From: CAYQNU01 sp964419055
GTDB taxonomy: Bacteria; Bacteroidota; Bacteroidia; Flavobacteriales_D; Parvicellaceae
Assembly (NCBI GenBank): GCA_964419055.1
Contig: CAYQNU010000001.1
Span: 124,001 to 188,000, forward strand
Reading direction: 5' to 3'
DNA length: 64,000 nucleotides
In this document: positions 25,828 to 34,625 of the stretch, piece after piece
How the letters are laid out: each line of letters begins with the position of its first letter
Numbering within the stretch: the first letter of the stretch is position 1
Notes under the pieces: generated by a model
What the model was told of the DNA's origin: nothing
The model's input: the letters and a program-made list of their open reading frames with translations, nothing else
The model's database searches: none
Made by a program: the position numbers and the translations under genes

Positions 25828-26578
25828 TGACATTCGAGGTGATTTGAGAATAAAACCTATGGTAACATGGATTATCTTACTTACCTGTATTTTGGCATCA
25901 AGCACTATTTTATTAGACATTCGTTTTGAACATATTTTTGGTGTACACCATACCCAAGGTGTTAATATTTTAACAAGAGGTACTGTTCCATTTATACACG
26001 GTTATTCTCTTACCACCTCATTGATGCATCTTTCTACGGTAGCCATATTGATGTATTTTATGGGTACTTTTTTGGAAAAAATAATTGGTTCATTTAATTT
26101 TTTAATCCTCACCCTTATTAGCATGATGGTGTATGTTTTGATGCACCGTATTTTTCTCATGATTGGACATGGATTTACACCCATTTTGTTCACTTATTCA
26201 GGAGTGCTACTTATTGTTCAATTAGAAGCGAGATTTGTAAAAACTAATGCCGTATTTGACGATTATTATCGATTAATGTGGACTGTGCAAGGACTATCTT
26301 GGGTTATTATGATATTTATATTTTCAATTGCCCCCATGTATTTTGATTCAAAAGCCCAATTGATGGAACGCATTTTTTATGGCAATATCCTTCATTTAAT
26401 TGGATTTATAGTGGGGTTACTTATGGCTCTTATTTTTCGAAAAACAATACGCGACCGTTTAGTTCATTACACACGAAAAAAGTATATGCTACAAAGTTCA
26501 TTAGATAAATTAGCTTGGATAGGAGTTTTGCTTATGCCCATTTATCTTTTATTGAAATTCTTGTTGAGACCTATGTAA
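25820..26578 (+). CDS. Rhomboid-like membrane protein with altered catalytic motif
   Basis: The 252-residue protein has about six or seven membrane helices. Several features follow the rhomboid layout: a helix starting H70 and leading to MGTFLEKIIG (81-90), a loop helix GFTPILFTYSG (118-128) that aligns gap-free with the rhomboid GxSG helix, and HLIGFIVGLLMAL (192-204) matching the catalytic-histidine helix. The nucleophile serine position is Thr120, followed by Pro121 in place of glycine, so it may be inactive or unusual. Its start overlaps the helicase gene by 8 bases, which suggests translational coupling. Assignment is by pattern only. Confidence 0.55.
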   Translation: MYDDIRGDLRIKPMVTWIILLTCILASSTILLDIRFEHIFGVHHTQGVNILTRGTVPFIHGYSLTTSLMHLSTVAILMYFMGTFLEKIIGSFNFLILTLISMMVYVLMHRIFLMIGHGFTPILFTYSGVLLIVQLEARFVKTNAVFDDYYRLMWTVQGLSWVIMIFIFSIAPMYFDSKAQLMERIFYGNILHLIGFIVGLLMALIFRKTIRDRLVHYTRKKYMLQSSLDKLAWIGVLLMPIYLLLKFLLRPM

Positions 26579-26586
26579 TCTTTAAA

Positions 26587-28644
26587 TTATCTAACCTCTC
26601 CACCTACTTCCATTTCTTCAGTTGGAGCTACAAATGCCAATTTTCCGTCAGCATCCTCTGCCATCAATATCATTCCTTGTGATTCTATGCCTCTAATTTT
26701 GCGAGGAGCTAAATTCATAAGTATCGTAACTTTTTGACCAATTATTGCTGCAGGATCATAATGCGCTGCTATACCAGAAACCACTGTGCGCGTATCTAAC
26801 CCAGTGTCTACAGTAAGTTTGAGTAATTTATCGGCTTTTTCAACTTTTTCGGCAGTAAGGATTTTACCCACACGGATATCCATTTTGGTAAAATCGTCAA
26901 ATTCAATAAGATTTTTCATAGGAGGGAAATTTGATGTAATATTGGGTGAATGCAATTTAGCCAATTGTATTTCAATTTTTTCATCTTCAATTTTGGCAAA
27001 TAATATACTGGATTCTCCAATTTTATGACCTACAGTTATCAAATCTATAGAACCAGATTCCTTCCATTTGGGTAAATCAAAATTTAAAAAATGTGCTAAT
27101 TTAGTACTTGTAAAAGGCAAAAATGGCTCAAAAACAATGGCCAAGTTAGCCGTAATTTGAAGGGCAATGTTAATGATCGTTTTTACACGTTCTGGATCTG
27201 TTTTTATGAGTTTCCAAGGTTCTGTTTCGGCTAAATATTTATTACCCAAACGAGCCAAATTCATGGCCTCTGATTGAGCTTCTCTAAATTTATACGCTTC
27301 TATTGCTTGAGCAATTTTCAAAGGAATGGCCTCAATTTCAGCAATAACTTGATTATCATAAAGTTCTAATGTACCCCTTTCAGGAGTTACTCCTTCATAG
27401 TATTTGTGAGTAAGCACCATCGTTCGATTCACGAAATTACCAAAAATATCGGCTAATTCACTGTTATTGCGAGTTTGAAAATCCTTCCAAGAAAAATCAC
27501 TGTCTTTGCTTTCAGGAGCAATTGAGCACAACACGTATCGTAATACATCTTCTTGATTTTCAAAATCTTCTAAGTATTCATGACCCCAAACCGCCCAATT
27601 TCTAGAAGTACTTAATTTTTGACCTTCAAGATTCAAAAATTCATTTGCTGGAACGTTATCTGGAAGAATGTGACCTCCTATTGTTTTCAGAATTATTGGA
27701 AAAATAATGGTGTGAAAAACGATATTGTCCTTTGCCAAAAAATGAACCAATTTGGTTTCCTCATTTTTCCAATAATCTTCCCAATTTTTATTATTATATA
27801 GTGCCCACTGTTTGGTTGCTGAGATGTAACCCAACGGTGCATCAAACCAAACATACAATACTTTACCCTCTCCACCTTCAACTGGGACGGGTACTCCCCA
27901 ATCTAAATCTCGGGTCATTGCACGAGGCTTCAAACCACTTTCAATCCAACTCATGCATTGTCCAATTACTTGGTTGCGCCATTCGGCCGGATTGTGATGC
28001 TGTTTACCATCCAATGTACCTTCTTTGATCCAATCTCTTACCCAGTTTTCGTGCTCATCCATCGGTAAGTACCAGTGTGATGTTTCTTTCAGAATGGGTG
28101 AACTACCACTTAAGGTTGATTTGGGATTGATTAAATCCGTTGGACTTAAGTCGGTACCACATTTTTCACATTGGTCACCATAAGCATTAGGATTATGGCA
28201 TTTTGGGCATTCACCTGTAATGTATCTGTCAGCCAAAAACTGTTGAAACTCTTGATCAAAATATTGTTCTGAAGTTTTTTTAATAAACTTTCCATTATCA
28301 GCCAGTTCCTTAAAATAATTTGCTGCTGTTTCTTTATGTAAATCAGAAGAAGTGCGATGGTAAATGTCAAAACTAATACCCAATTGAGCAAAAACACTTT
28401 TATTCATTTCGTGAAATTGGTCCACAATAGCTTGAGGAGTAGTGTTGTCTTTTTTTGCTCGGATGGTTATGGCTGCTCCGTGTTCATCACTTCCACAAAC
28501 AAATACTACATCTCGGTCATTGGCACGTAAAAAACGGGCATAAATATCAGCCGGAATGTATACTCCAGCCAAATGGCCTAAGTGTAAGGGTCCATTTGCA
28601 TAAGGTAGCGCAGCTGTTACAGTATATCTTTTTGCAATCTTCAT
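26587..28644 (-). CDS. metG: Methionine-tRNA ligase with C-terminal tRNA-binding domain
   Basis: MetRS charges initiator and elongator tRNA-Met. The 685-residue protein starts with YTVTAALPYANGPLHLGH (HIGH motif HLGH), has the zinc knuckles CPKC and CEKC (about 142-163), the KMSKS-type motif KLSTS, and a C-terminal EMAP/Trbp111-like domain from about 575 with MDIRVGKILTAEKVEKADKL that aids tRNA binding and dimerisation. Size and layout are normal for long-form bacterial MetRS. It is convergent with the rhomboid-like gene. Confidence 0.96.
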   Translation of the reverse strand: MKIAKRYTVTAALPYANGPLHLGHLAGVYIPADIYARFLRANDRDVVFVCGSDEHGAAITIRAKKDNTTPQAIVDQFHEMNKSVFAQLGISFDIYHRTSSDLHKETAANYFKELADNGKFIKKTSEQYFDQEFQQFLADRYITGECPKCHNPNAYGDQCEKCGTDLSPTDLINPKSTLSGSSPILKETSHWYLPMDEHENWVRDWIKEGTLDGKQHHNPAEWRNQVIGQCMSWIESGLKPRAMTRDLDWGVPVPVEGGEGKVLYVWFDAPLGYISATKQWALYNNKNWEDYWKNEETKLVHFLAKDNIVFHTIIFPIILKTIGGHILPDNVPANEFLNLEGQKLSTSRNWAVWGHEYLEDFENQEDVLRYVLCSIAPESKDSDFSWKDFQTRNNSELADIFGNFVNRTMVLTHKYYEGVTPERGTLELYDNQVIAEIEAIPLKIAQAIEAYKFREAQSEAMNLARLGNKYLAETEPWKLIKTDPERVKTIINIALQITANLAIVFEPFLPFTSTKLAHFLNFDLPKWKESGSIDLITVGHKIGESSILFAKIEDEKIEIQLAKLHSPNITSNFPPMKNLIEFDDFTKMDIRVGKILTAEKVEKADKLLKLTVDTGLDTRTVVSGIAAHYDPAAIIGQKVTILMNLAPRKIRGIESQGMILMAEDADGKLAFVAPTEEMEVGGEVR

Positions 28645-28678
28645 GTATCTATCTTAATTGAGGTGTGGTAAATCGTGG

Positions 28679-28686
28679 CAAAGATA
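28679..28686 (-). promoter_or_regulatory. -7 element for metG
   Basis: Minus strand reads TATCTTTG, an exact TAnnTTTG match, 35 bases before the ATG at 28644. Confidence 0.45.
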
Positions 28687-28751
28687 ACGCATTTAATAAG
28701 CTAAGAAATTTTTCTACTTAAAACTTTGCAACCAAAAATGGTTGATTTACG

Positions 28752-28772
28752 TCAAGCGATTATACCGCTTGA
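28752..28772. repeat. Inverted repeat between divergent metG and a T9SS cargo gene
   Basis: TCAAGCG (28752-28758) and CGCTTGA (28766-28772) form a perfect 7-bp inverted repeat with a 7-base spacer. No T-run follows on either strand and it lies between divergent genes, so an operator is more likely than a terminator. Confidence 0.35.
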
Positions 28773-28877
28773 ATAAAAAAATTAACTAAAGATAACAAAA
28801 AGTTAATATTAATGTTGGTTGAGTTAACATTTTTTATATTTTAGCCGTACCAAACTAATAACGCTAACAATTTAACT

Positions 28878-31610
28878 ATGAAACATTTGTATGCTAACCG
28901 TATTAAACTTCCTTTTTTAATCGGACTATTAATAATTTCTAATGCATTTTTTAGTCAAGTTGCAGTAACTAATAACCAAACTGTTGCATGGTATGTCCAA
29001 AATGTATTGTTAGGAGCCAACGTAACGGTGAGTAATATTACTTACAATGGAAACGCTGCAAATGCAAATAATGCTGCGGTAACTTCTGTAGGTCATTTGA
29101 CTAATCCCGCTAATCAGATTGGAATTACCAATGGCTTTATTATGGCTACAGGAGATGCTACTTTGGCGGCTCAAGCAAACACAGCGGGGGGTTCAACTTT
29201 AGGCAATACCACTCCTGAAAACTCTGGAAATGATGCTCAACTATCTACCTTACTTGCGGGTAGTCAATTTAACAAATGTATCGTAGAATTTGATTTCGTT
29301 CCATTGGGAGACACTTTACGTTTCAATTATGTTTTTGCTTCTGAAGAATATCCAGAATATGTTTGTTCTGAGTACAATGATGTATTTGGATTTTTTGTTT
29401 CTGGTCCTAATCCTGGAGGGGGAAATTACACCAATTTTAATGTAGCTCGCGTACCTAATTCTCTTACTCCTCCGAGTTTTACAAACACGCCTGTAGCTAT
29501 AAATACTATTAATCCTGGTGTATCTGGTTCTAATGGAACCGCTTCAGAGTGTTCAACAATTGATGCTAACTGGCAATCCTACAGTGTTTATTATGTTTCT
29601 AACACAGGTTCGTCCTACGAATATGATGGACGAACTGTTCCATTACCAGCAGTCTTACCCGTGATTTGTGGTCAAACTTATCATATTAAATTGGCTATAG
29701 CAGATATTGGCGATGGTGCATTTGATTCTGGAGTAATTTTAGAGGCTGGAAGTTTTGCTTCAAATGGTATTGATTTAGCTGGAGCAACTGCACCTGGAGA
29801 TGTAGTTTTGTGCACCACGGATTTAACTATGGATTTCACAGGTGCAACAGACCCTACTTATGATCATTTTTGGGATTTTGGAGACGGAGTTGGAACCTCC
29901 ACTTCTCAAAACCCATCATACACATTTGCAGATACGGGATATTACCAAGTGATGTATGTGGCATCGATTGGTTCAGGGGTTTGTGGTTCTTCCGATACTG
30001 TATTTTTTGATGTTACGTTGAGTTATCCTGAACAATTTAATGCGCAGTTTAATATTCCTACTATCGATCCATGTGATGGGGTAGACAGTTTATTAGTAAG
30101 TTTAGCATTTACAGGTACAGGAGCTGATTCTATTGTATGGAATATGGGAAATGGAGATGTAATCACAGATGTCAACTCTATCAATTATTACTATACAACC
30201 CAAGGTATTTATACCATCAGTATGACAGCATTTGATCTAAACTGTGGTAACCAACAAACCTTTACTGAAACGTTTGATTATACTACGTCTTTTTCAACAG
30301 CCAACGCTGTAGCACCGCCAGACACCGCATTTTGTGGTCCGCCTCCCTATAATTTAAGTTTCAATGCTACCTCGGGAACACCCAATCATTTTTGGAATTT
30401 TGGAGATGGTGTTGGAACATCAACTCAGGTTTCTCCATCGTATACTTATGCAACTCCAGGTACTTACAATATTATGTATGTGGCGATAGACTCTACAACT
30501 TGTAATATCGCTGACACCGCTTACTTTACTGTAGAAATTTCTCAGGCGGAAGTATTGACGGCCGACTTTGATTTTCCTAGTATTGACCCATGTTCATTTC
30601 CGGATAGTGTTTTGGTGTCCTTGTCATTTACGGGTACGGGAGCTGATGTAATCAATTGGAATATGGGTAATGGCACTACATTTACGAATGTAACCAATGT
30701 AGATTATTATTATACTACTGAAGGCAGTTATACCGTAACCATGACGGCATTTGATAATCATTGTAACACGAGCGCTACTTACAGCGAAGTATTTAACTAT
30801 TTTACTTCTTATTCCGAAGCTAATGCAGAAGTGCCTGAAGATATATTCTTATGTACTACTCCATTAATTGTAAACTTCTCAGCAGGACCCAATCCTCCAC
30901 CTTCTTCGTTTTGGAACTTTGGTGATGGTGTGGGCACATCAACTCAAAATAACCCTTCTTATACGTATGCTGCGCCAGGTGTGTACAACGTTATGTATGT
31001 TGCTATTGATCCTAATACTTGCAATATTGCAGATACAGCTTATTTTACAGTAACTCTAGAACAAGCTGAAACGTTTTCAGCATCTTTAAACTTTACTCCT
31101 CCTCCTCCTTGTGGAAGTGATAGCTTATTGGTTAATTTAGCATTCACAGGCACAGGGGCAGATTCAATTGTTTGGAATATGGGTAATGGTGATGTTTTCA
31201 ATACCAATTCAGTCAATTATTATTACACGGTTCCGGGTAGTTACGTAGTATCCATGACTGCTTATGATAATTTGTGTGATAATGTGCAAACCATAACCAA
31301 TACGGTCAATTTTGGTGGCAACATTGTAAGTCAAGCAACAGTTCCCAATGTATTTACTCCAAATGGTGATGGAGAAAATGACTTGTTGAAAATATTAAGT
31401 ATTGATGGAAGTTCAGAGTTTAGTATGCTCGTGTTTGATCGTTGGGGCTTAAAGATTTTTGAATCAGACAGTTCAACACGCGTTTGGGATGGAAAAACTA
31501 AGGGTGGAAATGAATCGAGTGACGGGATATATTATTATGAAGTACGTTACACCGACATTTGCTCTTCTGAAGAAAAAATAAAAACAGGTTTTGTTCATCT
31601 TTACAGATAA
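28878..31610 (+). CDS. T9SS type B cargo: choice-of-anchor L domain plus PKD-like repeats
   Basis: The 910-residue secreted protein has a signal peptide (about 1-27), a choice-of-anchor L domain (about 28-295) with FDFVPLGDTLRFNYVFASEE and YNDVFGFFVSGP, three copies of a two-PKD module of about 173 residues (about 300-815), and a C-terminal gliding-motility/type B sorting domain with VPNVFTPNGDGENDLL, FDRWGLKIF and WDGKT. Such proteins cross the outer membrane by T9SS and stay on the surface, often as adhesins. Each module carries HFWNFGDGVGTST-like and NMGNG signatures. A strong terminator follows. Confidence 0.88.
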   Translation: MKHLYANRIKLPFLIGLLIISNAFFSQVAVTNNQTVAWYVQNVLLGANVTVSNITYNGNAANANNAAVTSVGHLTNPANQIGITNGFIMATGDATLAAQANTAGGSTLGNTTPENSGNDAQLSTLLAGSQFNKCIVEFDFVPLGDTLRFNYVFASEEYPEYVCSEYNDVFGFFVSGPNPGGGNYTNFNVARVPNSLTPPSFTNTPVAINTINPGVSGSNGTASECSTIDANWQSYSVYYVSNTGSSYEYDGRTVPLPAVLPVICGQTYHIKLAIADIGDGAFDSGVILEAGSFASNGIDLAGATAPGDVVLCTTDLTMDFTGATDPTYDHFWDFGDGVGTSTSQNPSYTFADTGYYQVMYVASIGSGVCGSSDTVFFDVTLSYPEQFNAQFNIPTIDPCDGVDSLLVSLAFTGTGADSIVWNMGNGDVITDVNSINYYYTTQGIYTISMTAFDLNCGNQQTFTETFDYTTSFSTANAVAPPDTAFCGPPPYNLSFNATSGTPNHFWNFGDGVGTSTQVSPSYTYATPGTYNIMYVAIDSTTCNIADTAYFTVEISQAEVLTADFDFPSIDPCSFPDSVLVSLSFTGTGADVINWNMGNGTTFTNVTNVDYYYTTEGSYTVTMTAFDNHCNTSATYSEVFNYFTSYSEANAEVPEDIFLCTTPLIVNFSAGPNPPPSSFWNFGDGVGTSTQNNPSYTYAAPGVYNVMYVAIDPNTCNIADTAYFTVTLEQAETFSASLNFTPPPPCGSDSLLVNLAFTGTGADSIVWNMGNGDVFNTNSVNYYYTVPGSYVVSMTAYDNLCDNVQTITNTVNFGGNIVSQATVPNVFTPNGDGENDLLKILSIDGSSEFSMLVFDRWGLKIFESDSSTRVWDGKTKGGNESSDGIYYYEVRYTDICSSEEKIKTGFVHLYR
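29774..31320 (+). repeat. Three tandem two-PKD modules of about 519 bp
   Basis: Units start near 29774, 30290 and 30808. Each encodes a WxFGDGVGTST half followed by a half with LVSLxFTGTGAD and WNMGNG. They are recognisable in protein but diverged in DNA, so the duplication is old. Confidence 0.7.
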
Positions 31611-31629
31611 CACTTTTAAAACGTTATTG

Positions 31630-31666
31630 AAAATGCCTCACTTAAAAAATGGGGCATTTTCTTTTT
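31630..31666 (+). terminator. Intrinsic terminator after the anchor-L cargo gene
   Basis: AAAATGCCTC (31630-31639) pairs with GGGGCATTTT (31651-31660), 10 bp with one G-U, and is followed by CTTTTT. It lies 20 bases after the stop. Confidence 0.8.
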
Positions 31667-31700
31667 AAAGTAATTTAACTCAATTTTAATAATTCTCACT

Positions 31701-31708
31701 TACTTTTG
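31701..31708 (+). promoter_or_regulatory. -7 element for rlmN
   Basis: TACTTTTG is an exact TAnnTTTG match, 19 bases before the rlmN ATG. Confidence 0.5.
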
Positions 31709-31726
31709 TAAGCTAGTAATTTCAAC

Positions 31727-32788
31727 ATGTCAAATACAGATAAAAAAATAGATATTCGCCAACTAGATCTTGAAGCTCTACAAGTCTATTTTAAAGAAAT
31801 TGGTGAACCTGCTTTCAGAGCTAAACAAGTGTATGAATGGTTGTGGAAAAAGGGTGCCATTTCGTTTGAAGAAATGTCCAATTTGTCATTAGCATTAAGA
31901 GAAAAATTAAATACTCGATTTGAAATTCGCTTTTTGACCATTGCAGATTCTCAGTTTAGTAATGATAAAACCATAAAAAACGCCTTTCGTTTGCAAGATG
32001 GTGCTGTTGTAGAAGGTGTATTGATTCCAACAACTAATCGAATGACCGCTTGTATTAGTGTTCAAGTGGGCTGTAGTTTAACGTGTGATTTTTGTGCCAC
32101 GGGTAAGTTAAAACGATTTAGAAACCTAAATCCGGATGAAATCTATGACCAAGTAATGCTCATCAACAAGCAGGCTATTGAAAATTACGGTATTCCTTTA
32201 TCAAACATTGTTTATATGGGTATGGGCGAACCCTTATTAAACTATAAAAACGTATTGCAATCCATCCATTATATTACTTCCCCTGAAGGGCTCGCTATGT
32301 CACCTAGACGAATCACCGTTTCTACTGCAGGTATTGCCAAAATGATTAAGCAATTGGGTGATGATCAAGTAAAGTTCAATCTAGCCGTTTCATTACATGC
32401 TGCCAATGATGCTAAGCGAAATGAAATAATGCCCATCAATGAAAGCAATAATTTAGAAATTTTGGCTGAAGCATTGCGCTATTATCACAAAAAAACAGAT
32501 GCTCGGGTTACTTTTGAATACATCATATTTAAAGGATTTAATGACGAATTGAAAGACGCTCAAGAATTAGCTACTTTTTGTAAAAATGTACCGGTAAAGG
32601 TCAATATAATTGAATATAATTCAATAGATGGTGGAAAATATCAACAGGCTGATAAGGCAAAAGTGGATGCCTTTGCAGCTTTTTTAGAGTCTAAAAATAT
32701 AGTAGTCAATGTAAGAAGAAGTAGAGGAAAAGATATTGATGCTGCTTGTGGTCAATTGGCCAATAAAAATAAAGTGGCTAACTCATAA
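31727..32788 (+). CDS. rlmN: Dual-specificity 23S rRNA (A2503-C2)/tRNA methyltransferase RlmN
   Basis: Radical-SAM enzyme methylating C2 of A2503 in 23S rRNA and A37 in some tRNAs. The 353-residue protein has the RlmN N-terminal helix region with AKQVYEWLWKKG, the radical-SAM motif CSLTCDFC, YMGMGEPLLN, SLHAAND and the C-terminal SRGKDIDAACGQL carrying the methyl-carrying cysteine. The length is normal. The next gene begins close to or overlapping its 3' end and is probably co-transcribed. Confidence 0.96.
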   Translation: MSNTDKKIDIRQLDLEALQVYFKEIGEPAFRAKQVYEWLWKKGAISFEEMSNLSLALREKLNTRFEIRFLTIADSQFSNDKTIKNAFRLQDGAVVEGVLIPTTNRMTACISVQVGCSLTCDFCATGKLKRFRNLNPDEIYDQVMLINKQAIENYGIPLSNIVYMGMGEPLLNYKNVLQSIHYITSPEGLAMSPRRITVSTAGIAKMIKQLGDDQVKFNLAVSLHAANDAKRNEIMPINESNNLEILAEALRYYHKKTDARVTFEYIIFKGFNDELKDAQELATFCKNVPVKVNIIEYNSIDGGKYQQADKAKVDAFAAFLESKNIVVNVRRSRGKDIDAACGQLANKNKVANS

Positions 32789-32801
32789 TTTACCCAACAT
32801 T

Positions 32802-33701
32802 TTGTTACAAATTCCCTCTCCATTAGAAAAATTAGAACTTCCCTTTATTGAAGAAAAAGAAGTTTCAATATACATCAAAAGAGATGATTTAATACACCCC
32901 ATAATAAGTGGTAATAAATGGAGAAAACTAAAACAAACACTGAATTTCTGTTTGTCAAATGATAAAAAGGGAATACTAACTTTAGGAGGCGCTCACTCTA
33001 ACCATTTGGTTGCCACCGCTTATATCGGAAATCATAATAATATGAAAACGGTTGGTATAATACGAGGAGAAGAACCCAATCATTTGTCACCTACCCTAAT
33101 TCAATGTAAAGATTTAGGAATGCAGCTGCGTTTTATTTCTCGTTCAAACTATAAGGAAATTGAAAAGTGGAGACCAGCGTTTCAAGTTGAATATCCAAAT
33201 TATCATTGGGTATCCGAAGGCGGAGCAGATGAATTAGGTATAAGAGGCTGTCAAGAAATTATTGAAGAAATCTCCATAGATTTTGATTTTATTACGGTAG
33301 ACTGTGGAACCGCTGCAACGCTAGCAGGAATCACTAGATCGCTTTTACCACATCAAAAAGCCATTGGTATGGCCGTTTTAAAAGGAGAAGATACCCTTTC
33401 TAAACAAGTACACACATTTAACCAAAACAGTTTATTTCAGAAGAATTTCGAAATAAATTTCAACTACCATTTTGGAGGTTATGCTCATTATTCGGCTGAA
33501 TTAATAGGATTTATGCAAAGGTTTTATGCACAAACAGGCATTAAAACCGACCCAATATACACGGCCAAACAGTTTTATGGAGTGATGGATTTAATAAAAA
33601 AAGATTATTTCCCAAAAGGATCAACCATCGTTATGGTTCATACGGGAGGTTTGCAAGGTATTGTGGGCTATGAAAAACGTTATGGAATAACACTATTTTA
33701 A
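32802..33701 (+). CDS. PLP-dependent enzyme of the ACC deaminase/D-cysteine desulfhydrase family
   Basis: About 300 residues of fold-type II PLP enzyme: KRDDLIHPIISGNKWRKLK with the PLP-binding lysine, LGGAHSNHLVATA, and VHTGGLQGIVGYEKRYG at the C-terminus. The family deaminates ACC or desulfhydrates D-cysteine; the substrate cannot be decided here. The start is uncertain: a TTG at 32802 gives the usual N-terminus LQIPSPLEKLELPF 13 bases after rlmN, whereas TTG 32736 or ATG 32739 would overlap rlmN by about 50 bases and add unrelated residues. Its last ~140 bases are repeated downstream as a remnant (33847-33988). Confidence 0.82.
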   Translation: MLQIPSPLEKLELPFIEEKEVSIYIKRDDLIHPIISGNKWRKLKQTLNFCLSNDKKGILTLGGAHSNHLVATAYIGNHNNMKTVGIIRGEEPNHLSPTLIQCKDLGMQLRFISRSNYKEIEKWRPAFQVEYPNYHWVSEGGADELGIRGCQEIIEEISIDFDFITVDCGTAATLAGITRSLLPHQKAIGMAVLKGEDTLSKQVHTFNQNSLFQKNFEINFNYHFGGYAHYSAELIGFMQRFYAQTGIKTDPIYTAKQFYGVMDLIKKDYFPKGSTIVMVHTGGLQGIVGYEKRYGITLF

Positions 33702-33707
33702 TTTCCC

Positions 33708-33846
33708 TCATCATACTCTTTTAGTGCTAACGCAACGAGGGTGTTTGAAATTGGCGTTTGTAACGCCAAATTATAACTCTTTTGTGTGTTACAAACGCAC
33801 TATTCATATGTCCTCGTTTCCGCTACACTCAAACAAGGACGAGGAT
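33708..33846. repeat. 139-bp inverted-repeat-rich insert between the two gene tails
   Basis: The segment holds TTGGCGTT/AACGCCAA (33751-33758 and 33762-33769, 3-base loop), an 11-bp inverted pair GCGTTTGTAAC (33754-33764)/GTTACAAACGC (33788-33798), and TCCTCGT (33811-33817)/ACGAGGA (33839-33845). This dense pairing in so short a stretch suggests a small non-autonomous mobile element or dispersed palindromic repeat. No coding frame is credible. Confidence 0.6.
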
Positions 33847-33988
33847 GCCAAGCAGTTTTATGGAGTGATTGATTTAAAAAAAAGATTATTTCCCAAAAGG
33901 ATCAACCATCGTTATGGTTCATAAGGGAGGTTTGCAAGGTATTATAAGCTATGAAAAACGTTATGGAATAACACTATTTTGATTTCCC
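33847..33988 (+). pseudogene. Remnant copy of the 3' end of the PLP-enzyme gene
   Basis: This 142-base stretch matches 33564-33707, the last ~138 bases of the PLP-enzyme gene plus a few bases after its stop, with about eight substitutions and a 2-base deletion in the run after GATTTAA. The deletion shifts the frame, so no functional tail is encoded. It has no 5' part and is separated from the intact gene by the inverted-repeat insert. Confidence 0.85.
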
Positions 33989-34001
33989 CTACAGATGCAC
34001 C

Positions 34002-34607
34002 TTATTTTTGATATTTCCACATTAACGATTTGCCTTCAGACAACCATTCTATCATCGTTTCTAATCTTTTTGATTTAGTTTCTTCTCGCTTCGCTTCCAC
34101 AACCCAATTAACATACTCCCTTTTACAAGAATTAGATAGTTTTTCATAAGAGGCTAAGGTTATTGGATTAGATTTTAGTTCTTCCATGATAAAATCAGGT
34201 GTCGAAACTTCAGGAGATTCTTTTTTAATTGCTTTTTGCTTTACACCACTATCAATAAGGAGCATCGCTTCCATTATATACATACCCAGAATTTCTTCAT
34301 TGGGTAACTGAGAAACATGGGTCAATTTACCAAAATTGCCGAGTGATGAGCTACCCTCTGATACCTTTATGAGTTTAAATGGGTCTGATAAAAGTTTTGC
34401 TTGCCAAAAACCAAACGTGCAATGATTTTTAAAAGCAGCTACACTGCATACTATTTTCCCTTTGTATTCAAAACACGGAAACTGCCATTTAATTTTTTCT
34501 TCAACCGATGGGCAATATTGATGCACCACGTGTCTTACATATTCTAATATGGGCTGGGCAAACTCAGGAGCATTGTATACTATCTGATCAACTTGTGGTG
34601 AATACAT
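34002..34607 (-). CDS. YdeI/OmpD-associated-like protein (DUF1801 + OmdA)
   Basis: The 201-residue cytoplasmic protein has an N-terminal DUF1801-like half (IVYNAPEFAQPILEYVRHVV, EEKIKWQFPCFEYKGKIVC) and a C-terminal OmdA-like helix pair (SYEKLSNSCKREYVNWVVEA, ETKSKRLETMIEWLSEGK). Related E. coli proteins are called YdeI/OmpD-associated, with unclear biochemical role. It starts 18 bases after the PBP1A stop on the same strand, so it is probably co-transcribed with it. The family is fairly sure; the function is not. Confidence 0.8.
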   Translation of the reverse strand: MYSPQVDQIVYNAPEFAQPILEYVRHVVHQYCPSVEEKIKWQFPCFEYKGKIVCSVAAFKNHCTFGFWQAKLLSDPFKLIKVSEGSSSLGNFGKLTHVSQLPNEEILGMYIMEAMLLIDSGVKQKAIKKESPEVSTPDFIMEELKSNPITLASYEKLSNSCKREYVNWVVEAKREETKSKRLETMIEWLSEGKSLMWKYQK

Positions 34608-34625
34608 AACACAAAAATATCATTA

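Noticed and set aside
28645..28877. Search for a T-box or riboswitch upstream of metG
   Set aside because: The metG leader after its -7 element is about 30 bases, too short for a riboswitch; the inverted repeat lies upstream of the promoter.
33724..33924. 66-codon plus-strand open frame after the PLP-enzyme gene
   Set aside because: It runs across the inverted-repeat insert into the frame-shifted remnant of the upstream gene; composition and translation look random.
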